From Mongoliitalea daihaiensis (GTDB lineage Bacteria > Bacteroidota > Bacteroidia > Cytophagales > Cyclobacteriaceae), in assembly GCF_021596945.1 (NCBI RefSeq), contig NZ_CP063779.1, positions 623,501 to 687,500 on the forward strand: a stretch of DNA of 64,000 nt, in the 5' to 3' direction. Position 1 is the first letter of the stretch; the number at the start of each line of letters is the position of its first letter. A program made the position numbers and the translations under genes. This document shows positions 53,365 to 63,092 of this stretch, piece after piece. The notes beneath the pieces are model-generated. The model was not told the DNA's origin. It did no database searches and saw only the letters and a list, made by a program, of their open reading frames with translations.

Positions 53365-53985
53365 ATGAACATCGATGAGCGATTTTTAAAAGCCTTCAAC
53401 AAATACCTTCCAACAGAAGCGGTACCCTATTGCTATGAGCTTTGGAAGGAAAAACCTTTTACCTTTCAAATCACCAAAGAGCGATCAACTAAGTTAGGAG
53501 ACTTTCGCTATCATCAGAATCGCAGGATTCAGACAATTACCATTAATCATAACCTCAATCCTTTCCAATTTTTGATCACCTTTCTCCATGAGGTAGCCCA
53601 TTTACACACCTATGAAGCGTATGGAGTGAAGGTAAAACCTCATGGAATTGAATGGAAGATAAAATTTCAAGACTTAATGCTCCCCATGTGCACCGAAAAG
53701 GTCTTTCCAAAAGATATCTTAATTCCATTGGGAAAATACATGCAAAACCCTAAAGCAAGTACAGGGACGGATCATCGATTAATCAAAGCATTGAGGGCTT
53801 ATGATTCAAACAGAGACAATACCCTGATCTTTTTGATGGACCTTGATACGGGTTCAGAGTTTATCTTAAGGGAGCGTAAGTTTATAAAAAAAGAAACAAA
53901 GCGAACACGCATACTTTGTGAAGAAGTTCCTAGTGGCAATCGCTACTTGATTTCCGGAAGAGCAGAGGTTTTCCCTGTTGAATAA
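53365..53985 (+). CDS. SprT-like zinc metallopeptidase-fold protein
   Basis: 206 residues. The zinc motif HEVAHLHTYE (HExxH) follows ITFLHE at about residue 72, with another His in the GIEWK region. It is related to the SprT/Spartan domain, and activity is unproven. It is convergent with scpB, whose end is adjacent. Confidence 0.82.
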   Translation: MNIDERFLKAFNKYLPTEAVPYCYELWKEKPFTFQITKERSTKLGDFRYHQNRRIQTITINHNLNPFQFLITFLHEVAHLHTYEAYGVKVKPHGIEWKIKFQDLMLPMCTEKVFPKDILIPLGKYMQNPKASTGTDHRLIKALRAYDSNRDNTLIFLMDLDTGSEFILRERKFIKKETKRTRILCEEVPSGNRYLISGRAEVFPVE

Positions 53986-54546
53986 TTAATCCTTTTCTTC
54001 GCCTATTTGATTTTCCTCCTGCGTAAAATCTTTTGGCTGAGGCAAATCCTGTAAATGATTGATTCCAAAGTATTCCATAAACTTATCACTCGTTCCGTAT
54101 AAGATGGGTTTGCCTATGCTATCTGCCTTTCCTTTGATAGTTATCAACTCTTTTTCTAAAAGCTTTTGAATCGAATAATCACAGTTAACTCCTCGAATCT
54201 GCTCTACCTCTGTTTTGGTAACTGGCTGTTTGTAAGCAATAATCGATAAAGTCTCTAGTTGAGCTGTGGACAGCCGTTTTTGAGATTGTTGTTTTAATAA
54301 AATACTGATACTCGTCTGATAGGCAGGCTTGGTCAAAAATTGAAAACCTCCTCCGATAAATTCTAGAGCAAATGAGAAATCATCTGAAAGATACTTTTCT
54401 TTCAATCGCGCAATAGCTTCCGTGATATGCTCCAAAGGCACTTCAGATTCAAACATCTCCGTTAGGCAACGATGGATTTCCTCCTTGCCTAAAGGAGATG
54501 GAGAACAAAAAATTAATGCTTCAATATGTTTGTGCAAAAAGTCCAA
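53986..54546 (-). CDS. scpB: Segregation and condensation protein B
   Basis: 186 residues, two winged-helix domains. The family motif AQLETLSIIAYKQPVTKTEVEQIRGVN (in part) is at about 95-120. It forms the SMC-ScpAB condensin. It abuts the DksA-like gene. Confidence 0.94.
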   Translation of the reverse strand: MDFLHKHIEALIFCSPSPLGKEEIHRCLTEMFESEVPLEHITEAIARLKEKYLSDDFSFALEFIGGGFQFLTKPAYQTSISILLKQQSQKRLSTAQLETLSIIAYKQPVTKTEVEQIRGVNCDYSIQKLLEKELITIKGKADSIGKPILYGTSDKFMEYFGINHLQDLPQPKDFTQEENQIGEEKD

Positions 54547-54930
54547 TTACTTTTTGGCTAACTTGGCTTCAATAGAATGCATAGTGTGTGGGACTGCTTT
54601 TAAGCGCTCCTTAGCGATTAACTTTCCCGTATCAATGCAAACGCCATATGTCCCATTCTTGATGCGAATCAGAGCGTTTTCTAAATTAATGATGAATTTC
54701 TGCTGTCTTGCAGCTAATTGATTGAGACTCTCACGCTCCAGCGTGTCTGCACCATCTTCTAATAGTTTAGAAGTAGAAGCAGTAAAGTCAGTGCCACTAT
54801 CGTTTTTCTTACTCAACGATTCTTTCAAATTGGTGAGCTCTTCTTTAGCAATCGCTAATTTATTTAAGATAATTTCTTCAAACTCCTTCAATTCTTCAAG
54901 CGAATACGCTGTTTTGGTTTCCTGACTCAT
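54547..54930 (-). CDS. DksA/TraR-family protein
   Basis: 127 residues from ATG 54930 (MSQETKTAYSLEELKEFEE); an upstream ATG at 54969 adds 13 residues of unlikely sequence. It has a coiled-coil N-half and C-terminal TYGVCIDTGKLIAKERLKAVPHT, the DksA signature with only one of the four zinc cysteines left, as in other Bacteroidota members. It probably binds the RNA polymerase secondary channel. Confidence 0.85.
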   Translation of the reverse strand: MSQETKTAYSLEELKEFEEIILNKLAIAKEELTNLKESLSKKNDSGTDFTASTSKLLEDGADTLERESLNQLAARQQKFIINLENALIRIKNGTYGVCIDTGKLIAKERLKAVPHTMHSIEAKLAKK

Positions 54931-55017
54931 AAGCTGTTTTAGTTTTAATGTGGTCAATAAATTATCCAACTTTTGGAAAATTCCCCTAAAATAAGAGGAG
55001 CAGTTGAATTAAAAAAC

Positions 55018-55042
55018 AAAAAGCCGCAAAGTGCGGCCATTT
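55018..55042 (-). terminator. Terminator after the 51-aa ORF
   Basis: Read on the minus strand, GGCCGC-ACTTT-GCGGC is followed by TTTTTGTTTTTT. It ends the transcript of the small ORF at 55043-55198. Confidence 0.8.
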
Positions 55043-55198
55043 TTAATTCAGAGAAAGGTTATTGACTCGTTTTTCAAGCAAACTCTCATCAATATTCATT
55101 CGATATTTGATCCTCAAATAGCGGTGAATAATGGAGAGATTCTTTCCTTTTCCAATGAAATACTTTTTAAGAACTTGGCTGATGAGGTCTTTTTTCAT
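55043..55198 (-). CDS. Small basic 51-aa ORF
   Basis: Encodes MKKDLISQVLKKYFIGKGKN and 31 more residues, ending NNLSLN. It is rich in Lys and Arg and unrecognised. Support comes from the ATG AAA AAA start, a terminator immediately after the stop, and a TATATTTA box (one mismatch to TAnnTTTG) about 35 bases upstream. Confidence 0.5.
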   Translation of the reverse strand: MKKDLISQVLKKYFIGKGKNLSIIHRYLRIKYRMNIDESLLEKRVNNLSLN

Positions 55199-55264
55199 GA
55201 TTTAGTTTTTTGGGTGCAACTCTCTTATAAATATACGGAAAATTTTGATTTAAGATATGGCCCG

Positions 55265-58200
55265 CTAAAATCTTGTACCAACAGCAAGTGTTTTTTTATA
55301 TTGTCTCAGATTTCCCACTAAATCAAATACCTCCACAAAAACAATGTAGTACCCTGGCCTAACCTTTCTACCAAAATCATCTACTCCTTCCCAAACATAA
55401 AACCCTTGTAGACCCCAAATAGCATTTTGACAAATTTCCTTCACTCTTCGGCCATCAACTCCATAGATATGGATACTCCCTACCATCCCAGCCTGCTCCA
55501 TCTGGTAAGTAATCGTAGTAAATCCTTGCTCACCAGGTGCCTCTGGAACAAATATTTCTGGGAAAATACGGATATCAAGTTCAGAACTTTCAAATAAAAA
55601 GCTTTGGGAATTTTTGAATCCAGGACTTGCAAAGCCAACCGAACTTGCAGCCGAAGTCCAATTAGCAGGGTCTTGACTAGAAACTTCTGCGCTTAGCCGC
55701 TCAAGTGACACTCCCCTTGAATCCCTTAACAAACGATGATGCATTCGGTCGTGATAAGTGAAAAACTCAGCGATTGTCTCATCAGCATTGAGAAGTACTA
55801 CTGTTCCGCCTGAGATAGGATAACTTGGCAGAGACGAAACTTGCACAAACCTAGTCTCTTTCCCTTTCGGATATTCCTGCTTCAAAAGTATTGCATCAGT
55901 GGTAAATACTAAAAATTCATACGGTTCAATTACAAAAGGCTCCGGAAATAAAATCCTACGATTAGCCACTTCACCTGCTGAATTCAAATTAGCCAGCTTC
56001 CAATCCTGAAGATTCAGGTATTTATCAGATGAATTATAGATCTCTACAAATCGTGGTGTACCGGTGCGTGGGTTTGCTAGCAACTCGTTTAATACAACCT
56101 CGTTTTCCAATGCTTCAAATGGCCAAATAATGACTGCTCTATTCTTGGTTTCCTCTAGAGGTCTTCCCGTACAATCCCATAATCGATCTACTTCAATCTG
56201 ATAAGGCTTCCCTTGCTCCAAAGGCCTATCCAATTGGATTTCCAAAATTGTCCGACTATTACCAAAACTGACATGATCAATGGATATAGATGGTGTAATG
56301 TGAATGTTCATTCTACCCGTATCCCCCAAAATTTTAGAAAAAGTCAAGGACACACGCTGACTATCTAAAACAATGGCCCGCTCTAAAACAAACAGGGTTC
56401 GATCTGGATTCAAATCAAAAATAGCATTGGTTTTACCAGGAGTACCCCTTTTAGGTGAAGTAGAGGCCCGTAAATTAGAAGGCAGGTCACATAAGATATC
56501 GGGATTAGCTATTTCTAAACTATACCCTCCAGAAGCAAAGGCACTCCCGCCAAAGTTGGCAGTGGTGTACGATAGACTGTCCAACACTCTTCCATTCCCA
56601 TCCATCAACCTTACCTGATCCGCAGAGTTAAGCAAGGCGGGCCAATTTGTTAGCCCCAAAACAGACCCAAAAGCTGTAAACTGATGTACCTGATTTCGGG
56701 GAGTCAATAAAACATATGACTTTGGAGGGAGTACAAATGCGGGAATTTGTGTCACCCTCCTAGAATTAGCCCATTGCAAACCTTCCAAGGCTAGCACCTC
56801 ATCAGTTCTATTGTATAATTCAACATATTCTACATTGGGAAGTGTATTTCCTGAACGAGGTGCAGGCATCAGCTCGTTGATGATGATATCCTTAAATGCC
56901 AAAGTCTTTTGTTCACGAAAAACAAAATCAAAACTTCCTTCTTCCTGAAAATTTCCAAATAGATCAACAATTCCAGAGTAAAGCAAGGAATAAGTAGCAT
57001 CGACTTGAAATGGACTAGCAAAATCCAAAATCAACTCATTTGGATTCGTAGTAAATTCTATTCGTGTAGGAAAGCGCCTGTCTACCTGAAACTGCTCCAA
57101 ACCCATTGCAAAAGCTCGATCGATTGGTTCAGAAAAAATCACCAACAAACGATTAATCGAAAGTGCAAGTACTGAAGTAATCTCAGGTGGTGTCCGGTCA
57201 AAAATTACATCCATGGAAAATCCTGGAACAGGAACCGATTCGCTCGTAAATGCTAATGGCACCAGAAGCTCATATACCAAAAATTCCTCCAATGGAGTAT
57301 CCAATGCCAATCGAATTGTTTTTCCATCGGATAAAATAGTATGCGTGACAGTCGTTGCATGTTCCCAAAAAGAAAATTCCCCCACAAAGCTTGTCAGTGG
57401 TTCATTGGAGTAGAGTTCTATAGTCTTATCATCTACCACCAACAGATCTACTATTGTTGGTTGATACATTACCGAAAGCTGCGAATTTGCAGTCGTCACA
57501 CCTGCTGAGTTTCTAAATGGTCCCACTTGAACAGGAATTAACTCACCCAGTGAAAGCGCCTGCGTTAGGGTAATATCGACAGCATACCCACTTTCCAACA
57601 AATCAATAGCTAAGGGCTGTTGCCCTGCAATAGAAAAAATACTAGTTTGAACAATGGATGAAGGTTCAAATGGCTGCGAAAATAGCAAACGAAGACGCGT
57701 TGATGAAAGTATCCAAGCATCTCCTAATACTGCCTGACCGTTATCGACCTCGACATTGATCAATCCAGTCACTAATCCATCAGCATCTTTCATATCTACC
57801 AATTCCAAAGCATACCTATCCAAATTTAAGCCTTGGCCGATTTCTAGGAGTAGAAAGCGCTCCCGTTGTTGGACCATCTGCAAAATGGACCATCCCTCTG
57901 GCATTACTTGATCACTTACTGGAAGAATAAAAGGACGATCAAACTCCAACAAAAACTGGTAAGGACTCAGAAGTCGAGCCTGGGTGACCTGTAGGGGATT
58001 TACCTCTTCATCCATTTCAAAGACTCCAAAATCATCCATAAAAAAGCGAGCCGCTGAACCAGTTCCAAGTCCAACATTCACTTCTATTCGCACAAACACT
58101 TCTGATGCCCCATGATACTTCTCCGGAACAGATACTTCGAATAAACGAAAAGATGTTAAAGCATTAGGAAAAGTATTCGATGTACCAATCTGCAATCGGT

Positions 58201-58588
58201 CATCAAAAGAATCCCCTCCATTCAAGGAAAAAGCCATAAACATCTCCACTGCCCGATTGCCAGTCCCATTTACTCCTGTTCTAGCAAAAAACGCTAATTT
58301 GGGCAACTCATACGAAGTCAAGTCCAAGCGAATAAAAATCTGCCCATTAAATCCACTAATCGGCTGTACAGCCAATGCTCGGGAGCCATTTCGTCCCTGA
58401 CCATTGGCTTGAAATACACGAGCAGCCGTCCCCCTCACCTCATTAGCGGACCAATTGGGAAGGAATTCCTCAGGAGCGGACACTATTCGAAAAGGAGATT
58501 CAAAATTTTGAATCTGCCCATGAGAAGTTCCATTTAAAGCACAAATGAGTAGGCATACATAGATGCATTTCCGAACATACCACATCAT
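55265..58588 (-). CDS. Large secreted protein with two lamin-tail domains
   Basis: 1107 residues with a signal peptide (KCIYVCLLICALNGTSHGQ). Then follow an N-terminal jellyroll-like region, several Ig-like/SbsA-type repeats (about 200-570), a lamin-tail domain (about 575-740, KDIIINELMPAPRSG, VEYVELYNRT), a second one (about 855-1010, VVLNELLANPRTG, RFVEIYNSS), and a C-terminal FlgD-like Ig domain (IHIYGVDGRRVKEI, YVWEGVDDFGRKVRPGYYIV). The build resembles Bacteroidota surface proteins exported by the type IX system, though a classical T9SS C-terminal domain is not clear. Confidence 0.85.
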   Translation of the reverse strand: MMWYVRKCIYVCLLICALNGTSHGQIQNFESPFRIVSAPEEFLPNWSANEVRGTAARVFQANGQGRNGSRALAVQPISGFNGQIFIRLDLTSYELPKLAFFARTGVNGTGNRAVEMFMAFSLNGGDSFDDRLQIGTSNTFPNALTSFRLFEVSVPEKYHGASEVFVRIEVNVGLGTGSAARFFMDDFGVFEMDEEVNPLQVTQARLLSPYQFLLEFDRPFILPVSDQVMPEGWSILQMVQQRERFLLLEIGQGLNLDRYALELVDMKDADGLVTGLINVEVDNGQAVLGDAWILSSTRLRLLFSQPFEPSSIVQTSIFSIAGQQPLAIDLLESGYAVDITLTQALSLGELIPVQVGPFRNSAGVTTANSQLSVMYQPTIVDLLVVDDKTIELYSNEPLTSFVGEFSFWEHATTVTHTILSDGKTIRLALDTPLEEFLVYELLVPLAFTSESVPVPGFSMDVIFDRTPPEITSVLALSINRLLVIFSEPIDRAFAMGLEQFQVDRRFPTRIEFTTNPNELILDFASPFQVDATYSLLYSGIVDLFGNFQEEGSFDFVFREQKTLAFKDIIINELMPAPRSGNTLPNVEYVELYNRTDEVLALEGLQWANSRRVTQIPAFVLPPKSYVLLTPRNQVHQFTAFGSVLGLTNWPALLNSADQVRLMDGNGRVLDSLSYTTANFGGSAFASGGYSLEIANPDILCDLPSNLRASTSPKRGTPGKTNAIFDLNPDRTLFVLERAIVLDSQRVSLTFSKILGDTGRMNIHITPSISIDHVSFGNSRTILEIQLDRPLEQGKPYQIEVDRLWDCTGRPLEETKNRAVIIWPFEALENEVVLNELLANPRTGTPRFVEIYNSSDKYLNLQDWKLANLNSAGEVANRRILFPEPFVIEPYEFLVFTTDAILLKQEYPKGKETRFVQVSSLPSYPISGGTVVLLNADETIAEFFTYHDRMHHRLLRDSRGVSLERLSAEVSSQDPANWTSAASSVGFASPGFKNSQSFLFESSELDIRIFPEIFVPEAPGEQGFTTITYQMEQAGMVGSIHIYGVDGRRVKEICQNAIWGLQGFYVWEGVDDFGRKVRPGYYIVFVEVFDLVGNLRQYKKTLAVGTRF

Positions 58589-58733
58589 GCTGAAAGCTAA
58601 AAAATATCAAATCCCTAATCGGTTGATAAACGTTTAATCGGATAAAATTGAAAGAATTTCAAAAATCATCCAGTAATTTTTTGGTTTATGTAATTAAAAG
58701 GGATGCCTATATTTTTTTTGGGAATTCTTCCCG

Positions 58734-58741
58734 TACCTTTG
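58734..58741 (+). promoter_or_regulatory. Candidate -7 box TACCTTTG
   Basis: An exact TAnnTTTG match 28 bases before the asd ATG. Confidence 0.5.
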
Positions 58742-58769
58742 CGGTTCATTAAAAAAATCAGTTTATATC

Positions 58770-59759
58770 ATGAAACTAGCCGTTGTAGGAGCTACCGGAT
58801 TGGTAGGCTCAGAAATCCTCGAAGTGCTGGATGAGCACAATTTCCCATTTGACGAATTACTCTTAGTGGCCTCTGAGCGATCAGCAGGTAAACAGATGAC
58901 ATACAAGGGTAAGGAATACACCATCTTGGGGCTCAAACAGGCTGTTTCTGAGAAGCCTGATATTGCTATTTTCTCCGCTGGAGGCTCTACTTCGTTGGAG
59001 TGGGCACCACAATTTGCTGCTGTCGGAACGATTGTTATCGACAATTCCTCGGCATGGAGAATGGACCCTACCAAAAAATTGGTTGTTCCAGAGATCAACG
59101 CAAAAGATCTAAGAATTGACGACCGAATCATCGCCAACCCCAACTGCTCTACCATCCAAATGGTGGTAGCCTTAAATCTCTTGAAAGAGCGCTATGGCCT
59201 CAAGAGAATCGTAGTATCTACCTATCAGTCCGTTACAGGCACAGGTAAGGCTGCAGTAGACCAAATGATGGCAGAACGTGCCGGTGAAACAGCTGAAATG
59301 GTCTATCCTCACAAAATTGACTTAAATGTATTGCCTCATATTGATGTCTTCCAACCTAATGGATACACGAAAGAGGAAATGAAGATGATCAACGAAACGA
59401 AAAAAATATTTGATGATGAAAGTATTCAAGTAACTGCCACTACTGTACGAATCCCTACCATGGGAGGCCATTCGGAGTCAGTGAACGTGGAATTTCATCA
59501 AGACTTTGACTTGGAAGAAGTAAAAGAAATCCTTAGAAAAACCCCCGGGGTTATCTTACAAGATGATCCTGCAAATAATATCTATCCAATGCCATTGACG
59601 GCACATAAAAAAGATGAAGTATTTGTGGGTCGATTAAGAAGAGATGAATCCCAACCTAACACCCTCAACATGTGGATTGTGGCTGATAACCTGAGGAAAG
59701 GTGCCGCCACCAATGCCGTACAGATCGCAAAATACTTGGTAGAACATAGCATGGCTTAA
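58770..59759 (+). CDS. asd: Aspartate-semialdehyde dehydrogenase
   Basis: Reduces aspartyl phosphate for Lys, Met, Thr and diaminopimelate synthesis. 329 residues: AVVGATGLVGSEILEVL, the catalytic Cys in IANPNCSTIQM, and the substrate-binding RIPTMGGHSESVNVEF. It is followed without any gap by the methyltransferase gene. Confidence 0.96.
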   Translation: MKLAVVGATGLVGSEILEVLDEHNFPFDELLLVASERSAGKQMTYKGKEYTILGLKQAVSEKPDIAIFSAGGSTSLEWAPQFAAVGTIVIDNSSAWRMDPTKKLVVPEINAKDLRIDDRIIANPNCSTIQMVVALNLLKERYGLKRIVVSTYQSVTGTGKAAVDQMMAERAGETAEMVYPHKIDLNVLPHIDVFQPNGYTKEEMKMINETKKIFDDESIQVTATTVRIPTMGGHSESVNVEFHQDFDLEEVKEILRKTPGVILQDDPANNIYPMPLTAHKKDEVFVGRLRRDESQPNTLNMWIVADNLRKGAATNAVQIAKYLVEHSMA

Positions 59760-60956
59760 TTGGATTTCAGCCAAGAACATATTGATAAAATACAGTTATT
59801 TGTGCAGGACCACCTGATGGAGGATCCTGCACAAATACTTTTACGGTATTCGGGAAAAGTAGACTTCAATCTTAAGTTTGCTGTGCAACAGATTCAAGCC
59901 CGGCAAAAAGCCAAGTCAAAAATACCTAAATGGTATGCAAACGAGTCCTTACTATTCCCTGTCAGCCTTTCTATGGAGCAGGCCTCTTCAGAAGAAACGG
60001 CTAACTATAAAGCATCCTTACTTAGCGGAGAAACATTTGCAGACCTGACAGGAGGATTGGGAATTGACAGCTATTTTATTGGCAGAAATTTCAAAAAAGC
60101 CACGTACTGCGAACGAAATGAAGAGTTATTCAAAATTTCCCAACACAACCTTGAAAAGTTATCACCTGCTCATTTTGAATGTATCAACGGTGATAGTATA
60201 GCGTGGTTAAAATCTAGACAAGATTCATTGGATTGGATTTTTATTGACCCTGCCAGAAGGGGTAATTCCAATCAAAAATTATACAAGCTATCCGACTGTG
60301 AACCAAATGTTGTAGATCATGCCAAACTCCTAGTTGAAAAAGGGGAAAATGTCATGATCAAAGCTTCCCCCATGTTGGATATCAAACAAGCTTTAAAAGA
60401 GCTCCCCTATATACAGCAGGTGATCGTTTTGGATGTAAGAAACGAAGTAAAGGAGGTTTTATTGATAGGAGGAAAAAGCTCGAATCAGCAACCCGTTTCT
60501 ATATCCTGTGTAAGCCTACATCCCTCATTCGAGAACGGCTTTAGACAATTTGACTTTACTTTTGAAGAAGAGGAAGAATCTTTTGCCACTTTAGGCTCAG
60601 CTGAAAAGTATCTTATTGAGCCTCAAAGCTCCATTTTAAAAGCTGGTGGCTTTCAATTGTTTGCCCTTCGCCATAATCTCAAAAAACTAGGAAGCAATAC
60701 CCATCTTTACACAAGTACTAGCATTTCTGATCAAATCCCTGGAAGAGTTTTTGAGATTCTTTGCGAGATACACCATCCAAAAAAGGAATTAAATGCTTTG
60801 GTGCCAGATGGAAAAATCAACGTCCTCACCCGCAACTACAGTATGGGAGCTGAGGAACTGAAGAAAAAATTTAGGCTAAAAGATGGTGGTAATCAGTTTT
60901 TAATCGGTGCCAAAGAAGGTGCGAATTTCAAACTTTGGATTGGAAAATTAGCCTAA
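59760..60956 (+). CDS. Class I SAM methyltransferase with PG_1098/THUMP-like domains (TTG start)
   Basis: 398 residues. It starts with TTG at 59760, directly after the asd TAA; the next ATG is far inside the fold, and the TTG frame gives the family N-terminus DFSQEHIDKIQLFVQDHL. The SAM motif FADLTGGLGIDSYFIG, CERN and the catalytic DPARR are present. The C-terminal third is the THUMP-like part. The substrate is probably RNA, unproven. Confidence 0.82.
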   Translation: MDFSQEHIDKIQLFVQDHLMEDPAQILLRYSGKVDFNLKFAVQQIQARQKAKSKIPKWYANESLLFPVSLSMEQASSEETANYKASLLSGETFADLTGGLGIDSYFIGRNFKKATYCERNEELFKISQHNLEKLSPAHFECINGDSIAWLKSRQDSLDWIFIDPARRGNSNQKLYKLSDCEPNVVDHAKLLVEKGENVMIKASPMLDIKQALKELPYIQQVIVLDVRNEVKEVLLIGGKSSNQQPVSISCVSLHPSFENGFRQFDFTFEEEEESFATLGSAEKYLIEPQSSILKAGGFQLFALRHNLKKLGSNTHLYTSTSISDQIPGRVFEILCEIHHPKKELNALVPDGKINVLTRNYSMGAEELKKKFRLKDGGNQFLIGAKEGANFKLWIGKLA

Positions 60957-61076
60957 TACTGACTGATCTCAGAATAATAAAAAATGACCGCTCTACCTGC
61001 TAATATGCTAAAGATATTAGAGGTGAGCAGCCACTTTCACCATTTACTAAACAATAAAAAACCTAACCAAACTTTC

Positions 61077-62606
61077 TTAAAAACCTAAACCTACTGCCAT
61101 TCCTGTTACTGCTGAACTTATTTGTCTTACCAAGGTAGCCTGTCCGGTGGAAAGATTTATAGAATAAAGTCCAGTCGTATTTCCAACGGTAAAAATACCA
61201 TAAGCACTATCTGTTAGTCCGCCTATATCAAACCCATTAGAATCACCGATCATAATCCCAAGCGGACCTCTTGCCACCAAAACACCATCATTTGGTGGAT
61301 CTTGTACCATCAGCATGTTGCTTTCAGAGTCAATTACATACAACAATGTACTAGTAGTTCCATCAAAATTATTTGTATAAGCTGCTCCTGTTACATTCGG
61401 ATCATTGGGATTAAGCATACCATCGGTAGCTACAACCGTTCCCAAATCCGGATGCAAACGCAAATTTTGACCTGTATTGGTTACTAATCGGATACGATCA
61501 ACCAATGGATTAAAGTCAAATCCAACAGCAGCACCATCAATCATCGGTGAGAGAACAGATCCTACTTGAGCGACCTGTCCATTTGCAGTATTGATGGTAA
61601 TTAATCGATTCTGATTGGTTACACCATACAAGGCACCATTTCTTGGTCTAAAATCAATACCTGTCACGGTCTCTCCAGTATTCAAATTCCCAATTGCAAC
61701 GGTTGACATGGCTCCAGTAGAAGGATTGATTCTGGCTAAGGAATTATTAGTAAGAGTTGCAAATACCACTGGATCAGTTTTAAATGATAGGCCAATTATC
61801 GGAAGGTTAAATGTCCCAACCCATGTTGCATTACCATTCTCAAGATTGATCGTGTACAACTTAGACTCATTGTCGACTAATGTCACAGCTAAGGAAAATT
61901 CATTGGAAGGACTGATATCAAAATTCCCTACACCCTGAAAATCGATTCCCAGAGGCCCAATCTCTCTTAAACCACCATCGTTAGGCGGATCTTGTACAAA
62001 AAGTCTGTCATTTTGAAAATCAATATCAAAGAGCAACGTAGATGTAGCTCCAGCCACCGAATTCGTGTACCCAATTGCTCCAATTCTTGGATTATTATCT
62101 CCAGAAATTTGCCCATCTGTAGCAACTACCGTCCCCAACTCTGGATGCAAACGCAAATTTTGCCCAGATTCGGTCACTAAGCGGATTCTATCTACAGTTG
62201 GATTAAAGTCAATAGATGCATTTGCTCCATTCAAGCGTGGCTCAAATGGTCCACTGCCTAATGTGGTAGCTCTTCCATTTAGCTCATTGATATGATAAAG
62301 TCTGCTGCTTGCACCCAATGCATACAATTGCCCAGTAGCTGGTCTAAAATCTATACTAATGATCTGCTCTCCGTCAGGAAGATTACTAATCATCATAACA
62401 TCCGTAGGATTATTAAGAGATCTTGCATTAAACGTAGCAATCCTGTTGTCATTGGTTAGTCCAACAAATGATACATCAGGAGCTTGGCCCATTTCAGATA
62501 TGTCTAAAATCGGAGCCTGTGACTGTTCATCATTACAGCTAGAAAGGAGGAGTAAGCCAACAAGCACTAACCATGCCTTGTTGACTAAGATGTTGACATG
62601 CTTCAT
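61077..62606 (-). CDS. Lipoprotein with two DUF4394 repeats
   Basis: 509 residues, lipobox LLLLSSC (Cys24). It contains two copies of the DUF4394 propeller-like domain (about 45-270 and 275-509), with near-identical signatures: GQNLRLHPELGTVVATDGQ / GQNLRLHPDLGTVVATDGM, DFNPTVDRIRLVT / DFNPLVDRIRLVT and VQDPPNDG in both. The function is unknown. Confidence 0.85.
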   Translation of the reverse strand: MKHVNILVNKAWLVLVGLLLLSSCNDEQSQAPILDISEMGQAPDVSFVGLTNDNRIATFNARSLNNPTDVMMISNLPDGEQIISIDFRPATGQLYALGASSRLYHINELNGRATTLGSGPFEPRLNGANASIDFNPTVDRIRLVTESGQNLRLHPELGTVVATDGQISGDNNPRIGAIGYTNSVAGATSTLLFDIDFQNDRLFVQDPPNDGGLREIGPLGIDFQGVGNFDISPSNEFSLAVTLVDNESKLYTINLENGNATWVGTFNLPIIGLSFKTDPVVFATLTNNSLARINPSTGAMSTVAIGNLNTGETVTGIDFRPRNGALYGVTNQNRLITINTANGQVAQVGSVLSPMIDGAAVGFDFNPLVDRIRLVTNTGQNLRLHPDLGTVVATDGMLNPNDPNVTGAAYTNNFDGTTSTLLYVIDSESNMLMVQDPPNDGVLVARGPLGIMIGDSNGFDIGGLTDSAYGIFTVGNTTGLYSINLSTGQATLVRQISSAVTGMAVGLGF

Positions 62607-62735
62607 GTGATTTAGTTTTCCCTCACATACGAAGCAAGATGCTCAACTGGATTGAGCCACTTTAAAAAACCCTTTTGAGAAAGTGATTGACTTAGGAGCT
62701 CGAAAGAGACCAAATAAAAAAAAGAACAAAAATAC

Positions 62736-62993
62736 TTAGTCTTTTACTTCTTCATAATCTATGTAATCTCCACCTTTCAAATCTCTGTTTCTCTTTTCCT
62801 GATAAGTTGGTGGGATATGATCTACTTTCACCCCCCCTTGTTCAGGCCTTTTTCTACGCTCCTCCTCTCTTCTCAACTCATCGGCATGCGTAGCAAATTG
62901 ACGGATTTTTGTTCGGACAAAGAATTTTAACAACTTGGAAAATATCCAAGACAAGGCAACAGCAATAAGAATAAATTTTAAGATAAAACCCAT
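62736..62993 (-). CDS. DUF4834 small membrane protein
   Basis: 85 residues from ATG 62993 (MGFILKFILIAVALSWIFSK); the upstream ATG at 63056 precedes unlikely sequence. One TM helix is followed by a charged cytoplasmic tail, the typical DUF4834 layout in Bacteroidota. Confidence 0.75.
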   Translation of the reverse strand: MGFILKFILIAVALSWIFSKLLKFFVRTKIRQFATHADELRREEERRKRPEQGGVKVDHIPPTYQEKRNRDLKGGDYIDYEEVKD

Positions 62994-63018
62994 TGGGAGA
63001 CTATTTGAATTTAGAAGC

Positions 63019-63054
63019 GAGAGACGAGACTTTGTTAATTCAGTCTTGTCTCTC
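63019..63054. terminator. Possible hairpin terminator between carB and DUF4834
   Basis: GAGAGACgAGACT (63019-63031) and AGTCTtGTCTCTC (63042-63054) form a 13-position inverted repeat with one mismatch and a 10-base loop. The T-tract is weak. Confidence 0.5.
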
Positions 63055-63092
63055 ACTCATTAAATTAATTAGAAGTATTGAGTACCTCTTGA

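Noticed and set aside
55031-55321. Plus-strand 96-codon ORF opposite the small basic ORF
   Set aside because: It overlaps the terminator and the end of the large secreted-protein gene; the minus-strand 51-aa ORF has better start and terminator context.
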